A stretch of 64,000 bases of DNA. It comes from Candidatus Bostrichicola ureolyticus. GTDB lineage: Bacteria > Bacteroidota > Bacteroidia > Flavobacteriales > Blattabacteriaceae. The stretch is taken from assembly GCA_029851125.1 (NCBI GenBank), contig CP100319.1, positions 201,762-265,761 of the forward strand, in the 5' to 3' direction. A program made the position numbers and the translations under genes. Shown here piece after piece: positions 9,470-19,946 of this stretch. The first letter of the stretch is position 1, and each line of letters starts with the position of its first letter. Under the pieces are notes generated by a model. That model saw only the letters and a list, made by a program, of their open reading frames with translations, had not been told where the DNA came from and ran no database searches.

Positions 9470-11464
9470 TTATTTATTTATTATTAATTCTAATTTATCT
9501 TTATTAATTTTAAACGATAATTTATCTCCAGTTTTAATTTCGTCACAAATAATTTTTTCTGCTATAATATTTTCTATATAATTATATATAACCCTTTTCA
9601 ATTGACGTGCTCCATAATTTTTATTATAACCTTTTTTAAGGATATATTCTTTAATATTAGAAGATAAATTTAATTCGTATCCTAATTTATGCATACGATT
9701 AATTAATTTTTCTAATTCTATATTAATTATTTCATAAATGTGTTTTTCTTCTAAAGAATTAAATATGATTATATCATCTAAACGATTTAAAAATTCAGGT
9801 GAAAAAGTACGTTTTAATGTATTTTCTATTATAATAGAATTAATATTATTTTTTTTAAATCCTATTCCAAATTCTTTGTATTCTCTAATACCTATATTAG
9901 AAGTTAATATAAATATTGTATTATGAAAAAATACTTTATGACCAGAGCTATCAGTAATAAAACCATCATCAAATATTTGTAATAGTAAATTACAAATCTC
10001 TGGATGAGCTTTATCTATTTCATCTAATAATATAATAGCATAAGGTTTACGACGTATAATTTCAGTTAATTGTCCACCATCATCATAACCTATATAACCA
10101 GGGGGAGCTCCTAATAGTCTAGAAACAGAAAATTTTTCCATATATTCACTCATATCAATACGGACAAAAGCATCATATGTATTAAAAAATTCATTAGCAA
10201 TTATTTTAGCTAATTGAGTTTTTCCTACCCCAGTATCACCTATAAAAAGAAAAGAACCTATAGGACGATTAGGATCTCTTAATCCCACTATATTTCTTTT
10301 AAGAGCTTTAACTATTTTTTCAATAGCTTTATCTTGTCCAATAATTTGTTTTTTTATTTTTTTAGTTAAATTTAAAATTTTTTTATTTTCATTTATCCGT
10401 CCAATTGGAACACCACTTATTATTGATACTACTTCAGCTATATCTTGTTTTACAACAATTTCTTTAGTTTCTAAAGAAACTTTATACCATAAATCTTGAG
10501 CTTTGCATAATTCTTGTTCTATGCATTTTTCATTATCACGTAAACGTGCTGCATCTTCATAATTTTGGGTTTTTACTACTTTATATTTTTTATCACGGAT
10601 ATCATTAAGTTTTTTTTCTAAATCAATAATTTCTGATGAAACTTTAAAATTTTTAATATGTACACGTGAACCAGCTTCATCCATTGCATCAATAGCTTTA
10701 TCTGGTAAATAACGATCATTTATATATCGAGAACTAAGAGAGACACATGCTTTTATAGCTTCATCAGTATATATAACATTATGATGTTTTTGATATTTGT
10801 CTTTTATTTCATTAAGTATTTCAATAGTTTCTTCTTCAGTAGTAGGTTCTATTAATACTTTTTGAAATCTACGTGCTAATGCACCATCTTTTTCTATATA
10901 TTGTTTATATTCATTTAAAGTAGTTGCACCAATACATTTAATTTCTCCTCTAGCTAAAGCTGGTTTGAATATATTTGAAGCGTCTAAAGACCCTGTAGTA
11001 CCTCCTGCACCTACTAATGTATGAATTTCATCAATAAAAATAATAATATTGGTATTTTTTTGCAATTCATTTAATATAGCGAGAGCTCTTTCTTCAAATT
11101 GACCTCTATATTTAGTACCAGAAACTATATCAGATATATTTAGTGAAATAACCCTTTTATTATATAAAATTCTTGATACTTGACGTTTCACTATCCTAAT
11201 AGCTAATCCTTCTGCTATAGCAGATTTTCCTACACCTGGTTCTCCTATAAGTAATGGATTATTTTTTTTTCTCATACTTAAAATTTGAGATACACGTTCT
11301 ATTTCTTTGTGACGTCCTATCAACTCATCTAATTTACCTGCTAAAGCAAGACTAGTTAAATCTTGTGAAAAATTATCTAATATAGGTGTACCTTTTTTTT
11401 TAAAATCTTTAGTTTTATCTGATTCTCCTATATAATTAATATTTTCAAAATGTTCATCTAACAT
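9470..11464 (-). CDS. clpC: ClpC-type AAA+ unfoldase lacking the N-terminal domain
   Basis: Double-ring Clp/Hsp100 unfoldase. Two Walker A motifs are seen, GEPGVGKS near residue 79 and GDTGVGKT near 411. A short middle region with a UVR-like segment (YEDAARLRDNEKCIEQEL, near residue 305) marks it as ClpC rather than ClpB. The ClpP-docking IGF tripeptide is present near residue 533, so it can probably work with ClpP. The protein has 664 residues against about 840 in relatives: it begins in the linker just before TPILDNF, and the whole double Clp_N domain is absent. An in-frame stop lies two codons upstream of the ATG, so the start is secure. Confidence 0.93.
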   Translation of the reverse strand: MLDEHFENINYIGESDKTKDFKKKGTPILDNFSQDLTSLALAGKLDELIGRHKEIERVSQILSMRKKNNPLLIGEPGVGKSAIAEGLAIRIVKRQVSRILYNKRVISLNISDIVSGTKYRGQFEERALAILNELQKNTNIIIFIDEIHTLVGAGGTTGSLDASNIFKPALARGEIKCIGATTLNEYKQYIEKDGALARRFQKVLIEPTTEEETIEILNEIKDKYQKHHNVIYTDEAIKACVSLSSRYINDRYLPDKAIDAMDEAGSRVHIKNFKVSSEIIDLEKKLNDIRDKKYKVVKTQNYEDAARLRDNEKCIEQELCKAQDLWYKVSLETKEIVVKQDIAEVVSIISGVPIGRINENKKILNLTKKIKKQIIGQDKAIEKIVKALKRNIVGLRDPNRPIGSFLFIGDTGVGKTQLAKIIANEFFNTYDAFVRIDMSEYMEKFSVSRLLGAPPGYIGYDDGGQLTEIIRRKPYAIILLDEIDKAHPEICNLLLQIFDDGFITDSSGHKVFFHNTIFILTSNIGIREYKEFGIGFKKNNINSIIIENTLKRTFSPEFLNRLDDIIIFNSLEEKHIYEIINIELEKLINRMHKLGYELNLSSNIKEYILKKGYNKNYGARQLKRVIYNYIENIIAEKIICDEIKTGDKLSFKINKDKLELIINK

Positions 11465-11530
11465 ATTTTAAAAAAATAATTTTTAAGTAATTTGATAAAT
11501 AATTAAATATAAATAATAATAATTAATAAA

Positions 11531-13225
11531 TTAATAGAATTGTTTAGCAATATTTATTTTATTTAAAATAAAATAAATTTTTTTTCCCAAAGGAGTAAAA
11601 TTATGTTGTTTACAAACAAATAAACTATAAAATAGGTATTCCATTTCAATACGACTCAATTTAATACCACGTTTTATAGCAGCTAATTTAGCAATATTAT
11701 TAACGAATAATTCTTTATAATTAAAAGAAGAATTATTAATATAATTATCTATTACATTATGTATAAAATCTATAATACAATTTTGATTTATCATTACTGA
11801 TGATGCTTTTATCAAAATAAAATTTTTAAAAAATTCAATAGCAAAACCTAATTTGATTAAATCAACTTCTAATTCTTTAATTATAATTATTTCATTAGGT
11901 AAAAGATTAATTTTAATAGGAAATAAAAAATTTTGACTATTTATATCTAAATTATTATTAATAGTTTTAAAAAAATGATCATATAAAATGCGTTGATGGG
12001 CTCTATATTGGTCTATTATTATTAATTCATTTTCTAAAATTGCAATAATATATTTATAATCAAATTGAAAAAAATAAATTTCTTTATCTAGAGATGAATT
12101 TTTTTCTTTTAAAGAAACTAATGATTTTTTATTATGATCATATAAATTTTTAAAAATTTGAATTTGATTGTCATATTCTTTAAAATCTTTTTGCAAAAAA
12201 TTATCATATATAATATTATATTCTGTTATTTTATATTGTCCTAATGCTTTTTTTATATTTGATAAAAGCATATCACATATAATATTAGTATATTCGTAAT
12301 AAAATTGAATTTCAGTTTTAGCTGGATGAATATTAATATCTAAATATTTAGAATCTACATTTAAAAAAATAAAATATGAAGGATAATATATTTTTTTTAA
12401 AAGTCCATAAAAAGCGTTTAGAATAGTTTTATGTAAAAAGTTATTTTTAATATAACGATTATTAACAAATATAAATTGTTCAACCTTATTTTTTTTATGT
12501 GTAGGTTTAACTATGAAACCTTCTACAGCTACAGAATTAATTTTTTCATTAAAAAAAACTAGATTATTATCGTTAATATATTTTCCATATATTTCTATAA
12601 TTCGTTGTTTAATTGAAGATTTTTTTAAATCAAAAATAAGTTTATTATTATGATATAAACGAAAATTTATATCTGCATGTGCTAAAGCTAATTTATAAAA
12701 TTCGTAAACTATATAATGAAATTCAATACTGTCTGATTTAAGAAATCTTCGTCTAACAGGCATATTATAAAATATATTTTTTACACTTACTATAGTTCCT
12801 TCAATAGTTGTACAATATGATTTATTTATTAATAATCCATTTTCTATAATAAGATATGCTCCATAATCGTCCATTTTATTTTTAGTACGAATTTCCATTT
12901 TTGAGATAGCAGCTATAGCCGATAGAGCTTCTCCACGAAATCCTTTTGTATAAATATTAAATAAATCATTAATATTATAAATTTTTGAAGTAGCATATCG
13001 TTTAATACTCATTACTGCATCATCCATACTCATCCCTATACCATTATCAATAGATTTTATTAATGTTTTACCAGAATTATTTATAACAAGATCAATTACT
13101 GTAGCTTTTGCATCTATTGCATTTTCCAAAAGTTCTTTAACTATAGATGAAGGACGATGAATGACCTCTCCAGCAGCTATCTGATTTATAATATTTTTAG
13201 GCAAAATTTTAATTATATTTTTCAA
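11531..13225 (-). CDS. mutL: DNA mismatch repair protein MutL
   Basis: GHKL ATPase that couples MutS to strand incision. N-terminal motifs are intact: NQIAAGEV..ELLENAIDA, DNGIGM and TKGFRGEAL. The C-terminal dimerisation domain is present, but the region matching the endonuclease motif DQHAXXEXXXXE reads DQYRAHQRILYD (near residue 405), and the second metal-site region near residue 535 reads CKQHNFTPLGKK rather than a Cys-Pro-x-His/Gly-Arg-Pro pattern. Nicking activity is therefore doubtful. The 564-residue length is slightly short. It lies 27 bases downstream of rpmF. Confidence 0.94.
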   Translation of the reverse strand: MKNIIKILPKNIINQIAAGEVIHRPSSIVKELLENAIDAKATVIDLVINNSGKTLIKSIDNGIGMSMDDAVMSIKRYATSKIYNINDLFNIYTKGFRGEALSAIAAISKMEIRTKNKMDDYGAYLIIENGLLINKSYCTTIEGTIVSVKNIFYNMPVRRRFLKSDSIEFHYIVYEFYKLALAHADINFRLYHNNKLIFDLKKSSIKQRIIEIYGKYINDNNLVFFNEKINSVAVEGFIVKPTHKKNKVEQFIFVNNRYIKNNFLHKTILNAFYGLLKKIYYPSYFIFLNVDSKYLDINIHPAKTEIQFYYEYTNIICDMLLSNIKKALGQYKITEYNIIYDNFLQKDFKEYDNQIQIFKNLYDHNKKSLVSLKEKNSSLDKEIYFFQFDYKYIIAILENELIIIDQYRAHQRILYDHFFKTINNNLDINSQNFLFPIKINLLPNEIIIIKELEVDLIKLGFAIEFFKNFILIKASSVMINQNCIIDFIHNVIDNYINNSSFNYKELFVNNIAKLAAIKRGIKLSRIEMEYLFYSLFVCKQHNFTPLGKKIYFILNKINIAKQFY

Positions 13226-13252
13226 TATTTTTACTTTTTTATAATTCTACAA

Positions 13253-13450
13253 TCATTTTTTAATTTTTTTAATTTTAGTAAAAACTAAATGACCTTTATA
13301 ATATAAATTATTATTTTGCCAAAAAGCTCTATGATATTGATGTATTTGATTAGTATTAGTATCAATAGATAATTGTACTAAATTTAGTTTATAATGTGTC
13401 CTTCTTTTATTAGTTCTAGATTTAGACTGTTTTTTTTTTGGATTAGCCAT
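13253..13450 (-). CDS. rpmF: 50S ribosomal protein L32
   Basis: Small basic ribosomal protein of 65 residues. The start MANPKKKQSKSRTNKRRTHY and the YHRAFW..LYYKGHLV segment match Bacteroidota L32. It has no cysteines, so it is the zinc-free form, which is usual in this phylum. Divergent from glyA and followed by mutL. Confidence 0.95.
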   Translation of the reverse strand: MANPKKKQSKSRTNKRRTHYKLNLVQLSIDTNTNQIHQYHRAFWQNNNLYYKGHLVFTKIKKIKK

Positions 13451-13488
13451 ATAAAAAATATTTAAAAAATATTATTATAATATTTATA

Positions 13489-13524
13489 AATATTTATTAA
13501 TATATAAAAATATTAATAAATATT
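13489..13524. promoter_or_regulatory. Perfect 15-bp inverted repeat between rpmF and glyA
   Basis: The arms AATATTTATTAATAT and ATATTAATAAATATT are perfect complements around a 6-base loop (ATAAAA). The repeat sits near the middle of the 88-base spacer between the divergent starts, where both promoters must lie. A role as a symmetric promoter core or operator is an inference. Confidence 0.6.
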
Positions 13525-13538
13525 GTTTAAAATAAATA

Positions 13539-14807
13539 ATGTTTAATATGAAAGATTATATTTATTCTTTAATAGAAAAGGAAAAAGATCGTCAATTACG
13601 TGGTTTAGAACTTATTGCATCAGAAAATTTTGTTAGTGATGATATATTGAATGTTATAGGCTCAATATTAACAAATAAATATGCAGAAGGTTATCCTAAT
13701 AAACGTTATTATGGAGGATGTGAAATAATTGATGAAATCGAAGAAATCGCTATTAATAGAGCAAAAAAATTATTTAATTGCAATTATGCAAATGTTCAAT
13801 CACATTCTGGATCACAAGCCAATACAGCAGTTTATTTAGCTACTATTAAACCTGGAGATACTATAATGGGATTTGACCTAAGTCATGGAGGTCATTTAAC
13901 ACATGGTGCTAATGTTAATTTTTCTGGTAGTATATATCGTAGCATATTTTATGGATTAAATAAAGAAACAGGATTAATTGATTATGAACAAATGAGTAGG
14001 TTAGCTATAGAAAAAAAACCCAAATTAATAATTTGTGGAGCATCAGCATATTCTAGAGACATAGATTATAAAAAATTTCGTGAAGTAGCTGATTATATAG
14101 GATCTATTCTTGTTGCTGATATTGCTCATCCTGCAGGGTTAATAGTAAAAGGGCTTTTAAATCATCCTTTTCCACATTGTCATATAATAACTTCTACTAC
14201 ACATAAAACTTTACGTGGACCTCGTGGAGGATTAATTTTAATAGGAAATGATTTTGAAATTAAACGTGAAAAAAGTGTGTTAACACCTATAAAAATGTCT
14301 AAACTTATAGATAATGCAGTATTTCCTGGTTGCCAAGGTGGTCCTTTTGAAAATATAATAGCTGCAAAAGCTATTGCTTTTAAAGAAGCAATGACAAAAG
14401 AATTTTTATTTTATGCAAAACAAATTATACGTAATGCTAAAGCGTTATCTAAATCATTAATAGATAAAGGATATAATGTAATTTCAGGAGGTACTGATAA
14501 TCATTGTATACTTTTGGATCTTAGAAATAAAAATATTACTGGAAAAGAAGCAGAAAATATTCTTGTGAATGCAGATATTACTTGTAATAAAAATATGGTT
14601 CCATTTGATAATAAATCACCATTAATTACTTCAGGAATTCGTCTAGGTACTGCGGCAATAACTACACGTGGATTAAAAGAAAATGATATGGAAAATATTG
14701 CTAACTGGATAAATGAAGTAATAATTAATAAATCAAATATTTCAAAAATTAAAAATATAAAAAATATAATAAATAATTTTATGAAAGATTATCCATTATT
14801 TAAATAA
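13539..14807 (+). CDS. glyA: Serine hydroxymethyltransferase
   Basis: PLP enzyme that interconverts serine and glycine and charges tetrahydrofolate with a one-carbon unit. The 422-residue length is standard. The signature [12 protein letters not shown] lies near residue 22 and the PLP lysine in [14 protein letters not shown] near residue 223. A second ATG at codon 4 is an alternative start. First gene of a run in one direction that reaches alaS; folC and a 5-formyl-THF cyclo-ligase elsewhere in the window belong to the same folate pool. Confidence 0.96.
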   Translation: MFNMKDYIYSLIEKEKDRQLRGLELIASENFVSDDILNVIGSILTNKYAEGYPNKRYYGGCEIIDEIEEIAINRAKKLFNCNYANVQSHSGSQANTAVYLATIKPGDTIMGFDLSHGGHLTHGANVNFSGSIYRSIFYGLNKETGLIDYEQMSRLAIEKKPKLIICGASAYSRDIDYKKFREVADYIGSILVADIAHPAGLIVKGLLNHPFPHCHIITSTTHKTLRGPRGGLILIGNDFEIKREKSVLTPIKMSKLIDNAVFPGCQGGPFENIIAAKAIAFKEAMTKEFLFYAKQIIRNAKALSKSLIDKGYNVISGGTDNHCILLDLRNKNITGKEAENILVNADITCNKNMVPFDNKSPLITSGIRLGTAAITTRGLKENDMENIANWINEVIINKSNISKIKNIKNIINNFMKDYPLFK

Positions 14808-14810
14808 TGG
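14793..14810 (+). terminator. 18-bp palindrome over the glyA stop codon
   Basis: CCATTATTT/AAATAATGG is perfectly self-complementary and includes the glyA TAA. It can form a 7-bp stem with a TTAA loop. No long U-tract follows, only TTATATATTT, so termination here would be weak; it may instead stabilise the glyA mRNA end. Confidence 0.4.
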
Positions 14811-14863
14811 TTATATATTTGGCATAACTATTGTGTTCTTGTTATAACATTATATTTTAAATT

Positions 14864-17260
14864 ATGGAAAATATCTTTATTGAAGAATCTGAATCAGATT
14901 TTATTCCTTTATTGAATCAAGATGAAGAGAGTAAAGATGAAGAAGACAATATTATTAATAATACTAATTCGAAAAATTTAAATATACTAAATGTACGTAA
15001 TATTGTATTATTTCCATGTGTAGTAACTACTATTACAGTAATTAAAAATTTTTCAATTGAATTATTACAATTAATACAGAATATTTATTCTTCAGATAAA
15101 ATTGTTGGTATACTTACACAAAAAAATAATATAGAAAATCCCACTGAAAAAGATCTATATTCTGTAGGTACAGTTTCTAAAATTTTAAAATTATTAAAAT
15201 TCCCAGATGGGAATATTACAGTAATAATAAAAGGAATTTATCGTTTTAAAATTAAAAATATTATTCATAATAAACCTTACTTTAATGCAGAAATTTTACC
15301 TTTAAATGAAGACAAATCTTTAGAGGACAAAGAATCTATTGCTTTAATAGAATCTCTTAAAGAACTGACAATTAAAATAATACAAGAAAATCCTAATATA
15401 CCTTCAGAAACTAATTTTGCTATACGTAATATTGAAAGCTATTATTTACTAGTTAATTTCATAGCTACTAATATGCATTTATCAATTAAAAATAAACAAA
15501 AATTACTTGAATATGATAAATTAAAAAAAAGAGCTATGGAAACTTTTCGTTTTTTAAATATTGAATATCAACATTTAAAATTAAAAAATGATATACAATC
15601 TCGTGTACGTAATGACCTTGATCAACAACAACGTGAATATTTTCTTCATCAACAAATAAAAGCTATACAAGAAGAATTAGGAGATATTTCTTACGAAAAG
15701 GAATTTGATGAAATACGTATTAAAGGTAAAAAAAAAAAATGGTCTAAAGAAGCTCAAAAACAATTTGAAAAAGAATTATTAAAACTACAACGTATAAATC
15801 CCAATATTACAGAATATACTGTAATACGTAATTATTTAGATCTAATGCTTGATTTACCATGGAATAAATATTCTAAAGATAATTTTGATTTAAAACGTGC
15901 TAAAAAAATTCTTGATGATAATCATTATGGTATCGAAAATGTAAAAAAACGTATAATAGAACATTTAGCAGTATTAAAACTTAGAAAAGATATGCGGGCA
16001 CCTATACTTTGTTTATATGGTCCTCCAGGTGTAGGTAAAACTTCTTTAGGAAAATCTATAGCTTTAGCGCTTAATAGAAAATATTTACGTATTTCTCTAG
16101 GTGGTGTACATGATGAAGCTGAAATAAGAGGTCATCGTAAAACATATATTGGAGCTATGCCAGGAAGAATGTTACAATCAATACAAAAATCTGGTACTTC
16201 TAATCCAGTTATTATATTAGATGAAATTGATAAATTAGGAAGTTCTTCTGCTTCTTCTGCAATGTTAGAAGTATTAGATCCTGAGCAAAATATGAATTTT
16301 TATGATAATTATCTTGAATTAAGTTATGATCTTTCTAAAGTAATGTTTATTGCAACAGCAAATTCACTTTATACTATTCCGAATCCACTATTAGACAGAA
16401 TGGAAATTATTGAAATGAATGATTATTCTGTTGAAGAAAAAATACAGATTTTTAAAAAACATATATTCCCTAAACAACTTAAAGAGCATTGTTTAAAACA
16501 TAATGATTTATTAATTGGAATAAAACAAATTGAAAAAATTATTGAAAGTTATACACGTGAATCTGGTGTAAGAAATTTAGAAAAATGTATTACCAAATTA
16601 ATACGTAACGCTGTTACAAATATTGCTATGGGAAAACAATATAAAAAACGTTTAACTATTGAATTAATAGAAGATATTTTAGGTACTCCCCAAGATATTA
16701 CTCGTTATGAAGGTAACGATTATCCTGGTGTAGTAACAGGTTTAGCGTGGACCAATATAGGTGGAGATATTTTATTTATTGAATCTAGTTTATCTAAAGG
16801 TAAAGGTGAATTGAGTATAACAGGAAATTTAGGAGAAATAATGAAAGAATCTGCTACTATAGCTTTACAATATATAAAAGCACATTATGAAGAATTTGGA
16901 GTTGATCCTAAAATGTTTGAAGAATATAATGTGCATATTCATGTACCAGAAGGTTCTGTTCCAAAGGATGGTCCATCTGCAGGAGTAACTATGCTAACTT
17001 CATTAGTTTCAAGTTATACTAATAAAAAATTAAGACCGCATATTGCAATGACTGGAGAAATTACTTTAAGAGGTAAAGTATTACCTGTAGGTGGTATTAA
17101 AGAAAAAATATTAGCAGCAAAACGTGCTAATATAAAAGAGATAATTCTTTCTAAAGGAAATAAAAAAGATATTAAAGAAATAAATAAAGATTATTTAAAA
17201 GGTATTACATTTAAATACGTTAATAATATGAATGAAGTAATTAATATTGCATTATTATGA
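14864..17260 (+). CDS. lon: ATP-dependent protease Lon (La)
   Basis: AAA+ serine protease for misfolded proteins. The 798 residues contain an N-terminal substrate domain, Walker [10 protein letters not shown] near residue 387, Walker [10 protein letters not shown], and the catalytic pair Ser (DGPSAGVTM, near residue 704) and Lys ([12 protein letters not shown], near residue 746). A 12-A tract at 15728-15739 encodes KKKK in frame. The stop overlaps the lysA start (ATGA), showing translational coupling. Confidence 0.96.
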   Translation: MENIFIEESESDFIPLLNQDEESKDEEDNIINNTNSKNLNILNVRNIVLFPCVVTTITVIKNFSIELLQLIQNIYSSDKIVGILTQKNNIENPTEKDLYSVGTVSKILKLLKFPDGNITVIIKGIYRFKIKNIIHNKPYFNAEILPLNEDKSLEDKESIALIESLKELTIKIIQENPNIPSETNFAIRNIESYYLLVNFIATNMHLSIKNKQKLLEYDKLKKRAMETFRFLNIEYQHLKLKNDIQSRVRNDLDQQQREYFLHQQIKAIQEELGDISYEKEFDEIRIKGKKKKWSKEAQKQFEKELLKLQRINPNITEYTVIRNYLDLMLDLPWNKYSKDNFDLKRAKKILDDNHYGIENVKKRIIEHLAVLKLRKDMRAPILCLYGPPGVGKTSLGKSIALALNRKYLRISLGGVHDEAEIRGHRKTYIGAMPGRMLQSIQKSGTSNPVIILDEIDKLGSSSASSAMLEVLDPEQNMNFYDNYLELSYDLSKVMFIATANSLYTIPNPLLDRMEIIEMNDYSVEEKIQIFKKHIFPKQLKEHCLKHNDLLIGIKQIEKIIESYTRESGVRNLEKCITKLIRNAVTNIAMGKQYKKRLTIELIEDILGTPQDITRYEGNDYPGVVTGLAWTNIGGDILFIESSLSKGKGELSITGNLGEIMKESATIALQYIKAHYEEFGVDPKMFEEYNVHIHVPEGSVPKDGPSAGVTMLTSLVSSYTNKKLRPHIAMTGEITLRGKVLPVGGIKEKILAAKRANIKEIILSKGNKKDIKEINKDYLKGITFKYVNNMNEVINIALL

Positions 17261-18471
17261 AAAATTCTCAATTAATAAAATTAGCAAAAAAATATGGTAC
17301 TCCACTTTATATTTATAATGCAGATAAAATAGCGTTGCAATATAATACTATGCTAAAAGTATTTTCTAATATAGAAAAATTAAAAATTAATTATGCTTGC
17401 AAAGCAAATACTAATTTAAATATTTTAAAATTTTTGAAAAAAATGGGAAGTGGGTTAGATGCTGTTTCTATTCAAGAAGTAGAAATTGGATTAAAAGCTG
17501 GTTTTGATCCAAAGGATATTTTATATACTCCTAATGGAGTATCATTTTCAGAAATAAATAAATCAATAAATTTAGGAGTAAAAATAAATATAGATAACTG
17601 TTCTACTTTAGAACATATTGGATTTCATAATATAAATTATCCTATAGGAATTAGAATTAATCCGCATATTATGGCTGGAGGAAATGATAAAATATCAGTA
17701 GGACATATAGATTCAAAATTTGGTATATCATATTATCAAATTCCATATATTAAAAAAATTATTGATAATACAGGTATTAATGTTGAGGGTATTCATATGC
17801 ATACAGGTTCTGATATTTTAGATATCAATTTATTTTTACGTGGAGTAGATATTTTATTTGAATTAGCCAACAAATTTATGAATATTGATTATATCGATTT
17901 GGGGAGTGGCTTTAAAGTTCCTTATAAAAAAGAAGATAAAAAAACCAATATAAAAATATTGGGTTCTACTATAACTAAAAAATTTAATAGTTTTTGTAAA
18001 AAATATGGAAAAACACCTACTTTGATATTTGAACCTGGAAAATTTATAGTAAGTGAGTCTGGATATTTTTTAGTAAGCGTAAATGTTATTAAACATACAA
18101 TTTCTACAGTTTTTGCTGAAGTAGATTCAGGTTTTAATCATTTAATACGTCCAATGTATTACAATGCATATCATGATATTAAAAATATTTCTAATCCATT
18201 AGGTCGTTTTCGTTTATATACGGTAGTAGGTTATATATGTGAATCTGATACTTTTGGATTTAATCGTCAAATAAATGAAATACGTGAAGGAGATATATTA
18301 TGTATTAATAATGCTGGAGCATATTGTTTTTCAATGGCTTCAAATTATAATTCACGTTATCGTCCAGCTGAAGTATTGATATTTAAAGGCAATGATTTTC
18401 TTATTAGAAAAAGAGAATCTTTACAAGATATTATTAAAAATATTGTTGAAATAGATTTAGATAGAATTTAG
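17257..18471 (+). CDS. lysA: Diaminopimelate decarboxylase
   Basis: PLP enzyme that makes L-lysine from meso-diaminopimelate. The 404-residue fold-type III protein has the PLP lysine in NYACKANTN near residue 48, a glycine-rich phosphate-binding GSGFK segment and the C-terminal CESDTFG motif with the active-site Cys. It is coupled to lon by a 4-base overlap. The final base of its TAG stop is also the first base of tRNA-Ser. asd, which acts earlier in the pathway, is at 43428-44426. Confidence 0.96.
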   Translation: MKNSQLIKLAKKYGTPLYIYNADKIALQYNTMLKVFSNIEKLKINYACKANTNLNILKFLKKMGSGLDAVSIQEVEIGLKAGFDPKDILYTPNGVSFSEINKSINLGVKINIDNCSTLEHIGFHNINYPIGIRINPHIMAGGNDKISVGHIDSKFGISYYQIPYIKKIIDNTGINVEGIHMHTGSDILDINLFLRGVDILFELANKFMNIDYIDLGSGFKVPYKKEDKKTNIKILGSTITKKFNSFCKKYGKTPTLIFEPGKFIVSESGYFLVSVNVIKHTISTVFAEVDSGFNHLIRPMYYNAYHDIKNISNPLGRFRLYTVVGYICESDTFGFNRQINEIREGDILCINNAGAYCFSMASNYNSRYRPAEVLIFKGNDFLIRKRESLQDIIKNIVEIDLDRI

Positions 18472-18555
18472 GAGAGATGGCAGAGTGGTCAATTGCGACG
18501 GTCTTGAAAACCGTAGAGGTCAAAACCTCCGGGGGTTCGAATCCCTCTCTCTCCG
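18471..18555 (+). tRNA. tRNA-Ser(TGA)
   Basis: Class II tRNA of 85 nt: acceptor GGAGAGA / TCTCTCC with discriminator G, anticodon loop CTTGAAA (anticodon TGA), long variable arm and T-loop TTCGAAT. Position 1 is the last base of the lysA stop codon. CCA is not fully encoded. Confidence 0.96.
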
Positions 18556-18577
18556 CATTAATTTTATTATAAAATAA

Positions 18578-18859
18578 ATGAAAATTAATATATTAAATCA
18601 TGTAGAAAATGATAATATTTTAAACAATTTTATTAAAAATAAATTATCAAAATTAGAAAATTATTATAATAGAATCATTTCAGCTAACGTATACTTACAA
18701 TCTATTAAAGAACAAAAAATAATAGAGATCCGCTTATCTGTTCCAGGAGATGATATAATTGTAAAAAAATCAGGCCATACATTTGAAGAATCTGTAAATT
18801 TAGCTATTGATGCTTTAAAAAAAATGATAATTAAGAAAAAAGAAAAAAATAATTTTTAA
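18578..18859 (+). CDS. hpf: Ribosome hibernation-promoting factor (HPF/RaiA, short form)
   Basis: A 93-residue protein of the sigma-54 modulation/S30AE family, which binds the decoding centre of idle ribosomes. The beta-alpha fold is visible in sequence, with [33 protein letters not shown]-like segments (residues 49-82) matching the conserved ligand-facing half. The Lys-rich tail is short, so it lacks the long-HPF C-terminal dimerisation domain. It lies between tRNA-Ser and holB. Confidence 0.85.
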   Translation: MKINILNHVENDNILNNFIKNKLSKLENYYNRIISANVYLQSIKEQKIIEIRLSVPGDDIIVKKSGHTFEESVNLAIDALKKMIIKKKEKNNF

Positions 18860-18879
18860 GATTGAATTCAAAAATATAA

Positions 18880-19941
18880 ATGGAATTCAAAAATATAATT
18901 GGACAAGAAAAAATAAAAAAATATCTATTAAATACTATTAAAACTAATATAATTCCCAATGCATTATTTTTTGTTGGTCCAGAGGGTTGTGGAACATTGT
19001 TAATGGCTTTAGTCTATATAAAACATCTATTTGAATATGAATATAAAATTAATAAATTTGATTTTATTAATCATCCTGATGTGTACTATCTTTTTCCAAT
19101 TCCACTACTATATAATAAAAATTTTTTATCAGAATGGAAAACATTTATAAAAAAAAAACCTTATGGTAGTTTATATAATTGGATAAATTATATAAAGGTA
19201 AATAAGCATGTACAAATAAGAGTAGAAGAAACTAAAGAAATAATCAAAAATATTTATTTAAAAACTTATACTCGTAAATTTGTATTAATTTGGATGCCTG
19301 AACTTTTACACATAGCATCATCCAATAAATTGTTAAAAATTATAGAAGAACCTCCATCCAAAACTATATTTTTACTTGTTGGAGAAAATGAAGAAAATGT
19401 ATTATCAACAATTCGTTCCAGAACACAAATTATTAGGTTTAACCCATTAACATTTGATCAAATAAAAAATGCTTTACAACAAGAAATTTTGCTTGATAAA
19501 AAAAAAGCAGAATATATAAGTAGTAAAGTTTACGGTAATTGGAATATGGCTTTAGAACTAGCTAAAGGAATTGAAAATAATAAGATTTTTGAAAATTATT
19601 TTAATTTTTTTATTAAAAATGTTTTTATAGCTAAATCAACACCTAAAGTTTTAAAAAACTTTCTAAAAATTAGTGAATTTATTTATAAATGGGAAAAAGA
19701 AAAACAAAAAAAATTTCTAATTTATTGTTTAGAAATATTCAGAAAAGCTTTATTAAGTTCTTATATAAAGATATCTAATATAGATAATAAAGATTTGATT
19801 AATATGATTAATATCAAAAATATACAAAATATAATTTCATTAATTAATGAAGCAATTTATCATATAGATAAAAATGCTAATAGCAAAATAGTTATATTTG
19901 ATTTATCAATAAAAATTACTAAATCTATTTATAGTAAATAA
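18880..19941 (+). CDS. holB: DNA polymerase III delta' clamp-loader subunit
   Basis: The 353-residue protein begins FKNIIGQEKIKKYL, as clamp-loader subunits do. The P-loop position reads GPEGCGTLL, without the GKT lysine, which marks the non-ATPase delta' rather than DnaX. The HPDVYYLFPIP segment near residue 66 is characteristic of the Bacteroidota form. The RSR sensor segment (TIRSRTQIIRF) is intact near residue 182. It is followed 5 bases later by leuS. A 10-A tract at 19149-19158 is in frame. Confidence 0.87.
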   Translation: MEFKNIIGQEKIKKYLLNTIKTNIIPNALFFVGPEGCGTLLMALVYIKHLFEYEYKINKFDFINHPDVYYLFPIPLLYNKNFLSEWKTFIKKKPYGSLYNWINYIKVNKHVQIRVEETKEIIKNIYLKTYTRKFVLIWMPELLHIASSNKLLKIIEEPPSKTIFLLVGENEENVLSTIRSRTQIIRFNPLTFDQIKNALQQEILLDKKKAEYISSKVYGNWNMALELAKGIENNKIFENYFNFFIKNVFIAKSTPKVLKNFLKISEFIYKWEKEKQKKFLIYCLEIFRKALLSSYIKISNIDNKDLINMINIKNIQNIISLINEAIYHIDKNANSKIVIFDLSIKITKSIYSK

Positions 19942-19946
19942 ATATT

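Noticed and set aside
13253-13450. Loss of the zinc cysteines in L32
   Set aside because: Zinc-free L32 is the usual form in Bacteroidota, not a local change.
18880-19941. holB as a defective clamp-loader ATPase because its P-loop lacks Lys
   Set aside because: Delta' subunits commonly lack a working ATP site, so this is normal for the family.
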